This document shows, piece after piece, positions 27,087-36,238 of a stretch of DNA of 64,000 bases. This DNA is from Paenibacillus sp. 19GGS1-52. Lineage in GTDB: Bacteria; Bacillota; Bacilli; Paenibacillales; Paenibacillaceae. Made by a program: the position numbers and the translations under genes. The stretch is from assembly GCF_022369515.1 (NCBI RefSeq), contig NZ_CP059724.1, positions 1,612,001 through 1,676,000 of the forward strand, given 5' to 3'. Numbering within the stretch: position 1 is the stretch's first letter; every line of letters starts with the position of its first letter. The notes under the pieces were generated by a model that did not search any database, was not told where the DNA came from, and saw nothing but the letters and a program-made list of their open reading frames with translations.

Positions 27087-27914
27087 ATGCAACTGCTGAA
27101 TGGAATATATGATACTGCTATCCTGCTATATGCCCTGAGTCTGCTGTTTTATTTCTCGGATTGCCTCAAACGCAATCCGGGCGGAAAGCGGTTAGGCTCG
27201 GGGCTTCTTGTCGCTGTAGGCCTGCTGCAAGCGGTGGGCTTAGCGATTCGCTTCTCGCAGGAGGAAGGGCTGCCGATCTTCACTCCTTATGATTTCCTGT
27301 TCTGGTTCTCGTTCAGCATTGTGCTGACCTCCCTCGCTATAGCGTTTACACGTGGTGCGGAGTTTACAATTCTGCTGCTTAGCGTAGCTGGCTTCAGCGT
27401 ATTTCTGCTTAATCGGGTATGGCTGACGGCGAAGGATCACACGCTGCAGAGCTGGGGAGCTGTACACGGCTGGCTGGTGACGCATATTATTTTGGCGAAT
27501 TTGAGCTTTGCCGCACTGACACTAGGTACAGTATTTGCGATAATGTATCTATTCCTGCATACCCGCTTAAAGAACAAACGGTGGAATGACCGGATTCGCC
27601 GCTTGCCAAGCCTGGAGGTACTGGATAAATACACTTATTATTCAGTGCTGGCCGGTGCACCCTTGCTGTTGGTATCGCTTGTGGTGGCGGGGATCTCAAT
27701 TGTCGCTGAGGGTCGATTGTTGCTGTTTCAGGATTTAAAGGTCTTGACCACGCTTATTGGGCTCGGTATTTACATAATCTATCTTATATTGAAATGGTCG
27801 GGCCGGAGAAGCGGAGTCGATATGGCGCGCTGGGCGGTTGTCGGATATGGCTTCATTATCCTCAACTTCCTCCTAAACTCCTGGTCCAAATTTCATGGCT
27901 GGAGCGGGGAGTAA
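27087..27914 (+). CDS. hemX: HemX/CcsA-like cytochrome c assembly membrane protein
   Basis: This 275-residue protein has about eight transmembrane helices and belongs to the CcsA/CcmC/HemX group. HWLVTH-like histidine context is seen as VHGWLVTHIILANLSFA, where conserved His residues in the family handle heme. In Bacillus subtilis hemX lies between hemA and hemC and lowers HemA abundance. A GTG at 27078 overlaps the hemA stop, but ATG 27087 after GGGCGGG is favoured. The position directly after hemA supports the assignment. Confidence 0.88.
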   Translation: MQLLNGIYDTAILLYALSLLFYFSDCLKRNPGGKRLGSGLLVAVGLLQAVGLAIRFSQEEGLPIFTPYDFLFWFSFSIVLTSLAIAFTRGAEFTILLLSVAGFSVFLLNRVWLTAKDHTLQSWGAVHGWLVTHIILANLSFAALTLGTVFAIMYLFLHTRLKNKRWNDRIRRLPSLEVLDKYTYYSVLAGAPLLLVSLVVAGISIVAEGRLLLFQDLKVLTTLIGLGIYIIYLILKWSGRRSGVDMARWAVVGYGFIILNFLLNSWSKFHGWSGE

Positions 27915-28018
27915 GAATGACGATGTAAGAAGGGTAAGTGGATTTAGGGATGGAAGCTTGAGTGAAGCTGAATGAGAGTCTCAGCAGAGCGAGGAATGGA
28001 AGCAGGGAGTGTGGTGGA

Positions 28019-28726
28019 ATGCGGGTTCCGGTGTATTTGCCAATCATGCTGGATTGTGCAGCACAGCGCTGTGTTGTCATTGGCGGAGGTACAGTAGCCG
28101 AACGAAAGGTACTTGGACTGCTGGAAGCTGCGGCTGCGGTTATAGTCATTAGTCCGGACCTAACCCCGCGACTGACTGAGCTTGCGACGAAGCATGGAAC
28201 TGCTGAGTTGGCAGAGCGGCGCGAAACTGCTGAGTTGGTGGGACAGGGCAGACTTACCTGGCTAGCTCGGTGTTATGCCTCGGGTGACATCCGAGGAGCC
28301 TTTCTTGTCTATGCGGCCAGTAATGACAGAGTCGTCAATGAAGCTGTCGCAAGTGAAGCACGCAGCTTGGGTATTCCCGTCAATGTGGTCAGTCATGCGG
28401 AGGCGGGGAGCTTTATCTCGCCCGGAGTACTGCGCCGAGGCCGCCTTACGGTTGCTGTGTCCACCTCGGGTGCAGGCCCCGTTGCCGCTGGTCAGATTAA
28501 GGGCTTGCTAGAAGAAGTACTCGGAGCGGAGTATGAGCCATATCTGGAGTTCTTGCATATGATGCGGACCGAAATCAAGATGAGAGAAGCCGCATCCGAA
28601 GTACGTGGACGTCTACTGCGCAAGCTGGGGATGCTGGACGTGTTGAATGAGATCAGACAGAGAACCTTCATAGAGTGGACTCCAGAGTTCATTGACGGCT
28701 GGATCGCTGCTAATCGTGAGGAATAG
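28019..28726 (+). CDS. precorrin-2 dehydrogenase / sirohydrochlorin ferrochelatase-type protein
   Basis: This 235-residue protein resembles the NAD-dependent precorrin-2 dehydrogenase (SirC/YlnF, or the N-terminal part of CysG). Seen: VYLPIMLDC at the N-terminus, the dinucleotide motif VIGGGTVAERKVLGLL near residue 20, VYAASNDRVVNEAV, the VNVVSHAEAGSFISPGVLRRG segment and the TSGAGPVAAGQIKGLLEE motif. It turns precorrin-2 from the CobA part of the downstream fusion into sirohydrochlorin, for siroheme. The frame is open to GTG 27962, but ATG 28019, right after a GGTGGA, gives the usual N-terminus. Confidence 0.9.
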   Translation: MRVPVYLPIMLDCAAQRCVVIGGGTVAERKVLGLLEAAAAVIVISPDLTPRLTELATKHGTAELAERRETAELVGQGRLTWLARCYASGDIRGAFLVYAASNDRVVNEAVASEARSLGIPVNVVSHAEAGSFISPGVLRRGRLTVAVSTSGAGPVAAGQIKGLLEEVLGAEYEPYLEFLHMMRTEIKMREAASEVRGRLLRKLGMLDVLNEIRQRTFIEWTPEFIDGWIAANREE

Positions 28727-29259
28727 TAGCGCTGGAAGCTGCCTGACTTGTTTACTGTGGCGCTTATACCTAAGGAATATAAGGTGGAGTCGCTTAGCAA
28801 TTACAATCACAATATCAAAGTAACCCAAGTAATCAGGTCTTATGTTGGGACTAATCCTTTTTTTCGAAAAAAGAGTTAGAGGGAAATTCTCCCTCTAATC
28901 CTGAAGTGTAGGGCCTCTAGAGCTGATTAAGGGGAAATCCTCCCCCTATTTTACCCAAAAGTTGCCCAAATAGGCTTATTCCCAGACTTTAGAGGGAGAA
29001 AATCCCTCTATTCTTTGAATTGGAGCGATAATCAATTCATTAGAGGGAGATTTTCCCTTTATAATCTATGTTTACTCTTAAGTGTACTTTAAACACGGAT
29101 TAGTTCTCTCTGAAGACTTCAACGGTCCCACATGCGCCAAATGTAGTATCGTCAACACATTTCATTAGCAGAGACACTTGTAAAGTGGGGATTCTGCGGA
29201 TTCAGTCGTTCGAGATGGCTTGTTGCAGATGACGTAACCAAACCGGGAGGAATGAAATT
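28727..29259. other. 533-bp intergenic stretch with palindrome cluster A
   Basis: No gene is supported here. It contains a T/A palindrome CTTTTTTTCGAAAAAAG (28857-28873), four palindromic repeats (28876-29064, listed separately) and the hemC ribosome site. It splits the hem cluster after the precorrin-2 dehydrogenase gene. Confidence 0.7.
28876..29064. repeat. palindromic repeat cluster A (four units)
   Basis: Units at 28876-28898, 28927-28948, 28989-29010 and about 29040-29064 follow the pattern TTAgaGGG-rAAtt-CCCTctAA. Arms change together: unit two has TTAAGGGG with CCCCCTA while the others have TTAGAGGG with CCCTCTA. The related cluster B lies in the valS leader at 39616-39804. Confidence 0.8.
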
Positions 29260-30204
29260 ATGCGGAAGATTATAGTAGGCAGCAGACAAAGTGCGTTGGC
29301 GCTGACCCAGACAGGACAGGTAATTGCGGAGCTTGAACGGTTGAGCCAGGAGCATAACATCGGGTTTACGTTTGAGGTCAAGACGATCCTCACCAAAGGT
29401 GATCGCATTCTTGATGTTACGTTGTCCAAAGTGGGCGGCAAGGGGCTGTTCGTGAAGGAGATCGAAGAGGCGATGCTGGCGCAGGAAATTGATATGGCTG
29501 TACATAGTATGAAAGATATGCCCTCCGAGCTTCCGGAGGGGCTGATGAATGGTGCAGTACCTAAGCGTGTTGATCCGCGCGATTGTCTAATCTCTAACGG
29601 AGGAGTGACGTTGGCGGAATTGCCGCAGGGTGCGCGCGTAGGCACGAGCAGCCTGCGCCGTTCCAGCCAGCTTGCTGCGCTGCGGCCTGATCTCGTGATT
29701 GAGCCAGTGCGCGGCAATATCGATTCGCGGCTGCGCAAGCTGGAGAGCGGCGAATACGATGCGATCCTATTGGCAGCGGCGGGTCTCGCGCGTATGGGCT
29801 GGCAGGATCGCGTGAGCGCCTACCTGCCGCCCGAGGTCTGTTTGCCCGCTGTTGGGCAGGGCGCACTCGGCATACAGTGCCGAACGGATGACGCCGGGCT
29901 GCGGGAGCTGCTGGCGTTATATAATGATCCGGATACGGCGCTGACAGTAGCGGCAGAACGTACTTACCTCGGGGCGCTAAATGGCGGCTGTCAGGTGCCG
30001 ATTGGAGCTTTTGCAGTATTGAGTGAGGCTACCTCTACGGCTGAACGGATGATAACATTAACCGGAATGGTGGGGGCACCGGATGGTTCAGTTATTTTGA
30101 AGGAAACCTGCACCGGAGTGGACCCCGTATTGCTTGGTGAAGAGGTCGCAAGAAAGCTGATCGCCAGGGGCGCAGAGAAGATTTTGGCAGATGTAAGGGG
30201 ATGA
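29260..30204 (+). CDS. hemC: hydroxymethylbilane synthase (porphobilinogen deaminase)
   Basis: This 314-residue enzyme polymerises four porphobilinogens to hydroxymethylbilane. Seen: [16 protein letters not shown] at the N-terminus, the loop [24 protein letters not shown] near residue 81, [12 protein letters not shown] and [13 protein letters not shown], and the cysteine that carries the dipyrromethane cofactor in [12 protein letters not shown] near residue 246. GGGAGGAA lies about eight bases before the ATG. It is four bases from the cobA-hemD gene downstream, so the two are co-translated. Confidence 0.97.
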   Translation: MRKIIVGSRQSALALTQTGQVIAELERLSQEHNIGFTFEVKTILTKGDRILDVTLSKVGGKGLFVKEIEEAMLAQEIDMAVHSMKDMPSELPEGLMNGAVPKRVDPRDCLISNGGVTLAELPQGARVGTSSLRRSSQLAALRPDLVIEPVRGNIDSRLRKLESGEYDAILLAAAGLARMGWQDRVSAYLPPEVCLPAVGQGALGIQCRTDDAGLRELLALYNDPDTALTVAAERTYLGALNGGCQVPIGAFAVLSEATSTAERMITLTGMVGAPDGSVILKETCTGVDPVLLGEEVARKLIARGAEKILADVRG

Positions 30205-30208
30205 GGAA

Positions 30209-31756
30209 ATGACGGGCAAGGTTTATTTGGTGGGTGCGGGTCCAGGTGACGCGAAGCTGATTACAGTAAAAGGTCTGGAATGTATCCAAAAAGCGGATGT
30301 GCTGGTATATGATCGGCTGGCAAGTCCCAGATTGCTGAAATGGATGAAGCCCGGCGGGGAAAAAATATACGTAGGCAAGTTGCCGGACCGTCATACGATG
30401 AAGCAGGAAGAAATCAACCAACTGCTCGCCGATCTGGCACTGCAGGGCAAAACGGTGGTGCGTCTCAAGGGTGGCGATCCGACGATTTTTGGCCGAGTAG
30501 GTGAAGAAGCGGAGCTGCTGCGTAAGCATGGCATTCACTATGAGATCGTGCCGGGCATTACGTCGGCGATAAGTGTACCGGCTTATGCAGGCATTCCCGT
30601 TACACACCGGGATCACGCTTCCTCTGTATCGATTATCACGGGGCATGAAAGTCCGGATAAGCTTGATCAATCCATCGATTGGGCTAAGCTGACGAATGCT
30701 ACGGGGACTCTTGTGTTCCTGATGGGCGTAGCCAAAATAGGCTATATTAGCGGCCAGCTAATCAAGCACGGGCGGTCGCCAGAAACGCCAGTCGCGCTCG
30801 TGCGCTGGGGCACACGCGCGGAGCAGGAGACGATAACGGGCACGCTCGCCGATATTGAGGCATTGGTGCTGGCGGCGGATTTTCAGCCGCCCGCGGTAAT
30901 TGTTGTCGGCGACGTGGTGCTGCAGCGCCAGACGCTGATGTGGGCCGAGGCGCTGCCGCTGTTCGGCAAGCGCATCGTGGTGACACGGGCCCGCAGCCAG
31001 GCGAGCGAGCTGGTGGATGCCATTGAGGAACTCGGCGGGGAACCCTACGAGTTCCCGGTCATCGAGACGATCATGCCGGAAGGCGCGGAGAAGAAGGCGA
31101 AGATTGCAGCAGCGCTTGGCGCGCTGGAATCGTACGACTGGGTCTTCTTCACTAGCGCGAACGGCGTGGAGTTTTTCTTCCGCCACCTGGCGGAGCTGGG
31201 GGCGGATATAAGAGGGCTGCACCGCGCGCGTATTGCGGCGGTGGGGCCAGCAACTGCAGCCGCGCTAGCGCAGCGCGGGCTGCTTAGTGAAGAGCTTCCG
31301 GCGCGGTTCCAGGCGGAAGGTCTGATTGAGAAGCTTGGCGCAGCATTGCTGCCAGGCCAGAGCGTCCTGTTGCCACGCGGCGACCTGGCGCGTGAGTGGC
31401 TGGCGGACAAGCTGAGGGAGCTAGGGCTTCAGGTGACCCAAGCAGATACCTACGAGACGGTAGTGACCGGCGAGGATGACGACGAGCTGATGAAGCTGCT
31501 GGAGGAGGGACGCATTCATGCGGTCACCTTCACCAGTTCTTCGACAGTGCATAATTTCCTACACATTCTGAAACGGATGGGACTTACTGACCCGTTGCCA
31601 CTGCTGGCTAAAGTCAAAATCGCCTGCATCGGTCCAGTGACCGAGCAAACTGCAGTCGCCGCCGGCTTGACACCGGGCTTAATTCCTGATGAGGCGACTA
31701 TTGCGGGTCTGGTGCAAGAGCTCTGCCGCTGGAATGAAGGGACGCGGCTTAGATAG
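30209..31756 (+). CDS. cobA: CobA-HemD fusion: uroporphyrinogen-III methyltransferase / synthase
   Basis: This 515-residue protein joins two enzymes. Residues 1 to about 245 form a SAM-dependent uroporphyrinogen-III methyltransferase (VYLVGAGPGDAKLITVKG, VVRLKGGDPTIFGRVGEEA, VPGITSAISVPAYAGIPVTHR). Residues about 255-515 form uroporphyrinogen-III synthase (RIVVTRARSQASELVDAIEE, FTSANGVEFFF, TFTSSSTVHNFL, IACIGPVTEQTA). One chain thus closes the tetrapyrrole ring and diverts part of it to precorrin-2, matching the dehydrogenase gene upstream. The fusion occurs in several Firmicutes. The middle is notably GC-rich. Confidence 0.95.
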   Translation: MTGKVYLVGAGPGDAKLITVKGLECIQKADVLVYDRLASPRLLKWMKPGGEKIYVGKLPDRHTMKQEEINQLLADLALQGKTVVRLKGGDPTIFGRVGEEAELLRKHGIHYEIVPGITSAISVPAYAGIPVTHRDHASSVSIITGHESPDKLDQSIDWAKLTNATGTLVFLMGVAKIGYISGQLIKHGRSPETPVALVRWGTRAEQETITGTLADIEALVLAADFQPPAVIVVGDVVLQRQTLMWAEALPLFGKRIVVTRARSQASELVDAIEELGGEPYEFPVIETIMPEGAEKKAKIAAALGALESYDWVFFTSANGVEFFFRHLAELGADIRGLHRARIAAVGPATAAALAQRGLLSEELPARFQAEGLIEKLGAALLPGQSVLLPRGDLAREWLADKLRELGLQVTQADTYETVVTGEDDDELMKLLEEGRIHAVTFTSSSTVHNFLHILKRMGLTDPLPLLAKVKIACIGPVTEQTAVAAGLTPGLIPDEATIAGLVQELCRWNEGTRLR

Positions 31757-32192
31757 CAGATAGCGAAAAGTAGGTTTGCAGTAATAAGCTGTATGTTAGT
31801 TATCAGTTGTATAAGTAGAGATGAGGACATTGTACAGATGTGCTTTAAGTAGGTACTATCTGTTTGATCATTGATCATTGATTATGGATCATTGATTATG
31901 GATTGAGTGAGATTAGTGCAGCGGGATAAACTAACTATCCAAGCATGTTGAACTACGTGTGAAGTAGCAGTTAAGTGAGTGGTAAGTGTGATGTGTTGTA
32001 AACTAACTATCTGATTATTGCTGAGTTATGTGTGAAGTAACTGTTCCGGTGAGTAGCATGTAAGATGTGTTATAAACAAAATAGTTGGGTATGTGATTAG
32101 TGTCAGTTTTGGTTGTTGAATGAGTGCTGCGAGTTGCGCTTAGTTAGAAAGGTCAGTGCGGAGAAGTAGAGGTGTGTTGACTTCGTTGAAAT

Positions 32193-32381
32193 ATAACTGC
32201 ATTTTGTGCTGTTATATTCCACTATTGTTGGCTACAGCGGCATTTAGCTGCATTTTGTGCTGTTATATTTATGGATTTGGGCTAAACAGCTCGCCAGGGC
32301 CATATTTAGCAGCACATAATGCAGTTAAACTGGATTTATGTTAGGAAATTGCTGAAATAACAGCACTAAATGCAGCTATTT
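32193..32381. repeat. TAACTGCA...TGCTGTTA inverted-repeat family (four units)
   Basis: Units at 32193-32217, 32243-32270, 32304-32330 and 32355-32381. The first two read ACTGCATTTTGTGCTGTTAT-like; the last two are the same element in the opposite orientation (AGCAGCACATAATGCAGTTA and ACAGCACTAAATGCAGCTAT). Each can fold on itself, and neighbouring units can also pair with each other. Confidence 0.8.
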
Positions 32382-32536
32382 CGCAAATCACCGTGTACCA
32401 TGCCGCATCACCAGCCCATGCCACTTAGCAAGTTGAGCCAACGCATGCGCCTTTCGGGCAAACTTCAGCAACCCACGCCACAGGCCAGCCTTTGCCATGG
32501 CAGCAAGTCCAGCCAACGCATGCGCCATTCGGGCAA

Positions 32537-32586
32537 GTTCAGCTAATTTCAGCTAACTTCAACTAGTTTCAACTAACTTCAGCTAG
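32537..32586. repeat. five tandem 10-bp units
   Basis: Five back-to-back copies of (g/t/c)TTCA(g/a)CTA(a/g), one turn of the DNA helix each, end about 60 bases before the hemB start codon. Confidence 0.85.
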
Positions 32587-32648
32587 TCAATGCCTTCACA
32601 CTACGCGCAAGCAAGTGTTTATATATTTTATTTACAGGAGGATGTCAA

Positions 32649-33647
32649 ATGAGTTTTCCAATAACACGGCACCGCCGACTGCGCGGTTCGGCCGGAATTC
32701 GCGGAATGGTGCGGGAGACGGTACTGAATGTGCTGGATTTCATCCAGCCGATCTTTGTGACCTATGGAACAGGTGTGAAGAATGAGATCAGCTCGATGCC
32801 GGGAGTGTATCATTTTTCGCTGGATACGTTAAAGGAGGAAGTGGACGAGATTGCCTCGCTTGGCATTCCGGCTGTGCTTCTGTTCGGGATTCCCGAAACG
32901 AAGGATGCTATCGGTTCATCCGGCTTCGCGGAAGACGGAATAGTGCAGGAAGCTACGCGTCTGATTAAACAGTGGTATCCAGAGCTGCTTGTAGTTGCAG
33001 ATACCTGCTTGTGCGAGTTCACCGATCACGGTCATTGCGGTATGGTTCATACTCATATTGTAGATGGTGTTGTTCATGGCGATGTGATTAACGACGCTTC
33101 ACTGGAGCTGCTGACCCGCACCGCTGTATCTCAAGCTAAAGCAGGAGCGGATATTATCGCACCTTCCAATATGATGGATGGATTCGTGCAAGCCATTCGT
33201 GCCGGGCTTGATGCGAACGGATTCGAGCATGTGCCGATCATGTCCTATTCCGTAAAATATGCCTCGGCGTTCTACGGTCCCTTCCGGGAAGCCGCAGGTT
33301 CTGCGCCACAGTTCGGAAACCGGAAGACGTATCAGATGGACCCAGCCAATCTGCGGGAGGCCATCCGTGAGACGGAATCGGACGTACTGGAAGGTGCGGA
33401 CATGCTGATGGTGAAGCCAGCACTAGCTTATCTGGACGTGATCCGGACGATCCGTGACCAGTTCGATCTGCCGCTCGTGGCTTATAATGTGAGCGGTGAA
33501 TATTCCATGGTCAAAGCGGCAGCCATGCAGGGCTGGATCGACGAGCAGGCGGTTGTGCTGGAAATGCTGACCGGTATGAAACGCGCCGGAGCAGACATTA
33601 TTATTACTTATTTTTCCAAGGATGCTGCCCGCTGGCTGCGTGGATAG
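32649..33647 (+). CDS. hemB: delta-aminolevulinic acid dehydratase (porphobilinogen synthase)
   Basis: This 332-residue enzyme condenses two 5-aminolevulinates to porphobilinogen. Seen: [15 protein letters not shown] at the N-terminus, the metal site [14 protein letters not shown] (cysteines of the zinc-type enzyme), the first Schiff-base region [15 protein letters not shown] (Lys near 203) and the second [12 protein letters not shown] (Lys near 255). ACAGGAGGATG precedes the ATG. It follows the repeat-rich region, so it may have its own promoter, though none stands out. Confidence 0.97.
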   Translation: MSFPITRHRRLRGSAGIRGMVRETVLNVLDFIQPIFVTYGTGVKNEISSMPGVYHFSLDTLKEEVDEIASLGIPAVLLFGIPETKDAIGSSGFAEDGIVQEATRLIKQWYPELLVVADTCLCEFTDHGHCGMVHTHIVDGVVHGDVINDASLELLTRTAVSQAKAGADIIAPSNMMDGFVQAIRAGLDANGFEHVPIMSYSVKYASAFYGPFREAAGSAPQFGNRKTYQMDPANLREAIRETESDVLEGADMLMVKPALAYLDVIRTIRDQFDLPLVAYNVSGEYSMVKAAAMQGWIDEQAVVLEMLTGMKRAGADIIITYFSKDAARWLRG

Positions 33648-33727
33648 GGTTAGGGGCGTTTCAGAGTTAGTTGCTATAACATTGCTTTGCTTGTAAACCA
33701 AAGAGAACAAGACAGGAGTGAGGACAG

Positions 33728-35029
33728 ATGGGTAATGTGCCACTGGCACGTCGGGAAGAGGCTTCCCGGGAGGCTTTTGCAGAAGCTAAGCAATATATTC
33801 CTGGTGGGGTGAACAGCCCTGTACGGGCGTTCAAATCCGTAGGACTGACACCCATTTATGTGGACCGAGGCGTTGGTTCGCGTATTTATGATATCGACGG
33901 CAATAGCTTTATCGACTATGTCTGCTCATGGGGACCGCTTATTATGGGCCATGCTCATCCTGAGGTGGTGAAGGCGCTGCAGGAAACGTTGGTCAAAGGG
34001 ACAAGCTTTGGGGCTCCAACACTGCTGGAGACGGAAATGGCTAAAATGGTCGTCGAGCGTGTGCCCTCTGTAGATATCGTGCGCATGGTCAACTCCGGTA
34101 CGGAAGCGACGATGAGCGCGATTCGCTTGGCACGGGGGGTTACGGGCCGCAGTAAAATCCTGAAGTTTGAAGGCTCCTACCACGGTCATGCAGACAGTCT
34201 GCTGATTAAGGCTGGCTCAGGTGTTGCTACACTGGGACTTCCGGACAGTCCGGGCGTACCAGAGGGTGTAGCGATGAACACGATTACGGTTCCTTATAAC
34301 GATCTGGAAGCTGTCAAAATAGCTTTCGAACGCTACGGCACTGAGCTTGCCGCGGTAATTGTGGAACCTATTGCCGGGAATATGGGCGTTGTACCACCGC
34401 AGCCGGGATTTCTGGAAGGGTTGCGCAAAGTGACCACAGGCTACGGCTCTATGCTTATTTTTGATGAAGTGATGACTGGCTTTCGCGTGAATCGCAGCTG
34501 TGCTCAAGGATTGTTCGGCATCACACCGGATATCACTTGTTTCGGTAAAGTCATTGGTGGAGGGCTTCCGGTAGGTGCCTATGGTGGCAGACGCGATATT
34601 ATGGAGCAAATCGCTCCAACAGGGCCGATTTATCAGGCAGGGACTCTCAGTGGCAATCCGCTGGCAATGGCGGCAGGACTGACTACACTGAAGTTGCTGA
34701 CGCCAGTTGTCTATGAGCACTTGGAGTTATTGGGAGCGCGTCTGGAGGCAGGTCTGAAGCGCAATGCAGCAGAAGTTGGCATTCCACTGACCATTAATCG
34801 AGTAGGCTCAATGGTTTGCCCGTTCTTTACCGAAGGACCGGTAACCAATTTCGACACGGCCAAGACCAGTGATCTAGACACTTTCCGCCGTTATTTTGGC
34901 AAAATGCTAGATCAAGGCATCAGCGTCCCCCCTTCGCAGTTTGAAGGAATGTTCGTCTCTGCTGCGCATAGTGAAGAAGATATAGATGCTACGATCGAGG
35001 GCCATTATAATGCCCTGAAGGCACTTTGA
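33728..35029 (+). CDS. hemL: glutamate-1-semialdehyde 2,1-aminomutase
   Basis: This 433-residue class III PLP enzyme turns glutamate 1-semialdehyde into 5-aminolevulinate. Seen: [11 protein letters not shown] near residue 25, [36 protein letters not shown] and the PLP-lysine in [18 protein letters not shown] near residue 271. AGGAGTGAGG precedes the ATG at good spacing. Its stop overlaps the TTG start of the pseudouridine synthase gene. Together with hemA it supplies all precursor for the cluster. Confidence 0.97.
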   Translation: MGNVPLARREEASREAFAEAKQYIPGGVNSPVRAFKSVGLTPIYVDRGVGSRIYDIDGNSFIDYVCSWGPLIMGHAHPEVVKALQETLVKGTSFGAPTLLETEMAKMVVERVPSVDIVRMVNSGTEATMSAIRLARGVTGRSKILKFEGSYHGHADSLLIKAGSGVATLGLPDSPGVPEGVAMNTITVPYNDLEAVKIAFERYGTELAAVIVEPIAGNMGVVPPQPGFLEGLRKVTTGYGSMLIFDEVMTGFRVNRSCAQGLFGITPDITCFGKVIGGGLPVGAYGGRRDIMEQIAPTGPIYQAGTLSGNPLAMAAGLTTLKLLTPVVYEHLELLGARLEAGLKRNAAEVGIPLTINRVGSMVCPFFTEGPVTNFDTAKTSDLDTFRRYFGKMLDQGISVPPSQFEGMFVSAAHSEEDIDATIEGHYNALKAL

Positions 35030-36039
35030 GTACCGGGGCCGGAGCTGGAATTCCAACCGGAGGCGGAAAATGGACCCGGCGTGGAGAATGGCTGGAAGCG
35101 ATGCCAGGCAAGGTTCTTACCGGAGCAGCCGACAGTGAAGCGGCGGTTGATAAGTGGCTGCTGGATACAGTGGGCATGCCTGAGAAGCTCCATATGCGAT
35201 TGCGTCGTGAGGGGGGCATCCAGTGGAAGGGAGATCGGCTGCGGCTGGCGCTTTTTCCACACCGGGAAGCAGGAATCGAACCGGTATGGCAGGAGCAGGA
35301 GCTTGACGTTCTGCATGAGGATGATTTCTGCCTCGTTGTTCATAAACCAGCTGGAATGGCTGTTCATCCGGACGGCAGCGGCGTGGGCGTGACCTTGGAT
35401 CATCTTGTTGCTGCGCATTATGCGGCTTCTGGTGGTGGAGTTGCTGTTCGCCATATTCATCGGCTGGACAAGGATACAACCGGTCCGGTGCTATATGCGA
35501 AGAATGAGTTCGCTCAGCTTGCACTCGATGAGGATATGCGCGAGAAGACGATTTCGCGACAGTATGTGGCCATTGTTAAAGGCGTGGTTCCACCAACGCT
35601 TAAGGTGATCGATGCTCCAATTGGCCGTGACCGTCATCATGCGGTGCGCAGAAGGGTCTCACCCGGTGGACAAGCTGCGATAACCCGCATTGTCGGGTGT
35701 AAGGTACTGCGTGGCGCAAGTCTGCTGAGCGTGCAGCTGGAGACCGGCCGCACGCATCAGATTCGCGTCCACCTTAGCCATATGGGTCACCCGCTATATG
35801 GAGACGAGCTTTACGGCGGACCTGCTTGGGCGGGTGCAACTGGCGTGAGTACTCGTGTTCAGGGCTGGTTGAAGACGGACAGCCCCAGTGGTTCCAGCAG
35901 TGCTGATCGCCAGGCGCTGCACGGTGAGTTGCTGACGTTCAGCCATCCCTGGAGCGGTGAGCGGTTGGCAGTGAACGATCCGTGGCCGGAGGATATGCTG
36001 CGGTTGCGGGATTTGCTGGCAGGTGGCGCACAGGTTTAG
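35026..36039 (+). CDS. RluA family pseudouridine synthase
   Basis: This 337-residue protein has an S4-like N-terminal region and the RluA catalytic domain: [15 protein letters not shown], the catalytic aspartate in [16 protein letters not shown] near residue 147, [15 protein letters not shown] and [11 protein letters not shown]. It isomerises uridine in rRNA or tRNA; the exact site is unknown. The start is TTG 35026 overlapping the hemL stop, because the N-terminal segment [13 protein letters not shown] seems to belong to the fold and later ATGs would cut it. The terminator at 36101-36143 follows. Confidence 0.92.
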   Translation: MSTGAGAGIPTGGGKWTRRGEWLEAMPGKVLTGAADSEAAVDKWLLDTVGMPEKLHMRLRREGGIQWKGDRLRLALFPHREAGIEPVWQEQELDVLHEDDFCLVVHKPAGMAVHPDGSGVGVTLDHLVAAHYAASGGGVAVRHIHRLDKDTTGPVLYAKNEFAQLALDEDMREKTISRQYVAIVKGVVPPTLKVIDAPIGRDRHHAVRRRVSPGGQAAITRIVGCKVLRGASLLSVQLETGRTHQIRVHLSHMGHPLYGDELYGGPAWAGATGVSTRVQGWLKTDSPSGSSSADRQALHGELLTFSHPWSGERLAVNDPWPEDMLRLRDLLAGGAQV

Positions 36040-36100
36040 CTTGGAATTCTAGGCGCTCATATGAGCCAGCCTTTTGACACTTTAAAGCTGCTAAAGATAA

Positions 36101-36143
36101 AAAACGAGCTAGTCTCCGGGTTATTGGAGACTAGCTCGTTTTT
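36101..36143. terminator. strong bidirectional terminator
   Basis: Perfect 17-base arms AAAACGAGCTAGTCTCC (36101-36117) and GGAGACTAGCTCGTTTT (36126-36142) lie around an eight-base loop, with A and T tracts on both sides. It separates the convergent pseudouridine synthase and diguanylate cyclase genes. Confidence 0.95.
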
Positions 36144-36238
36144 GGTTTCGATTCGTAGCAGCAGAAATTTAATCGGTTACACACGATAACTTATCCTTAT
36201 AATTCTCGAAGAAAGGTGCTTCATCTAGTGCAGTATCT

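Larger units (their letters stand above)
31757..32648. other. 892-bp intergenic region filled with several repeat types
   Basis: No gene is supported. From left to right: GATCATTGATTATG tandem copies (about 31863-31905), degenerate 72-74-bp tandem units starting at 31927 and 31999 (both with TAAACTAACTATC), four inverted-repeat elements (32193-32381), a 25-base sequence repeated 75 bases apart (32437 and 32512), five copies of a 10-bp unit (32537-32586), then the hemB ribosome site. A 62-codon ORF at 32156-32344 consists only of repeat sequence. Confidence 0.75.

Noticed and set aside
32156..32344. 62-codon ORF with Cys-rich repeats
   Set aside because: It is composed wholly of the inverted-repeat family; the repeated CILCCYI peptide is a by-product of the DNA repeat.
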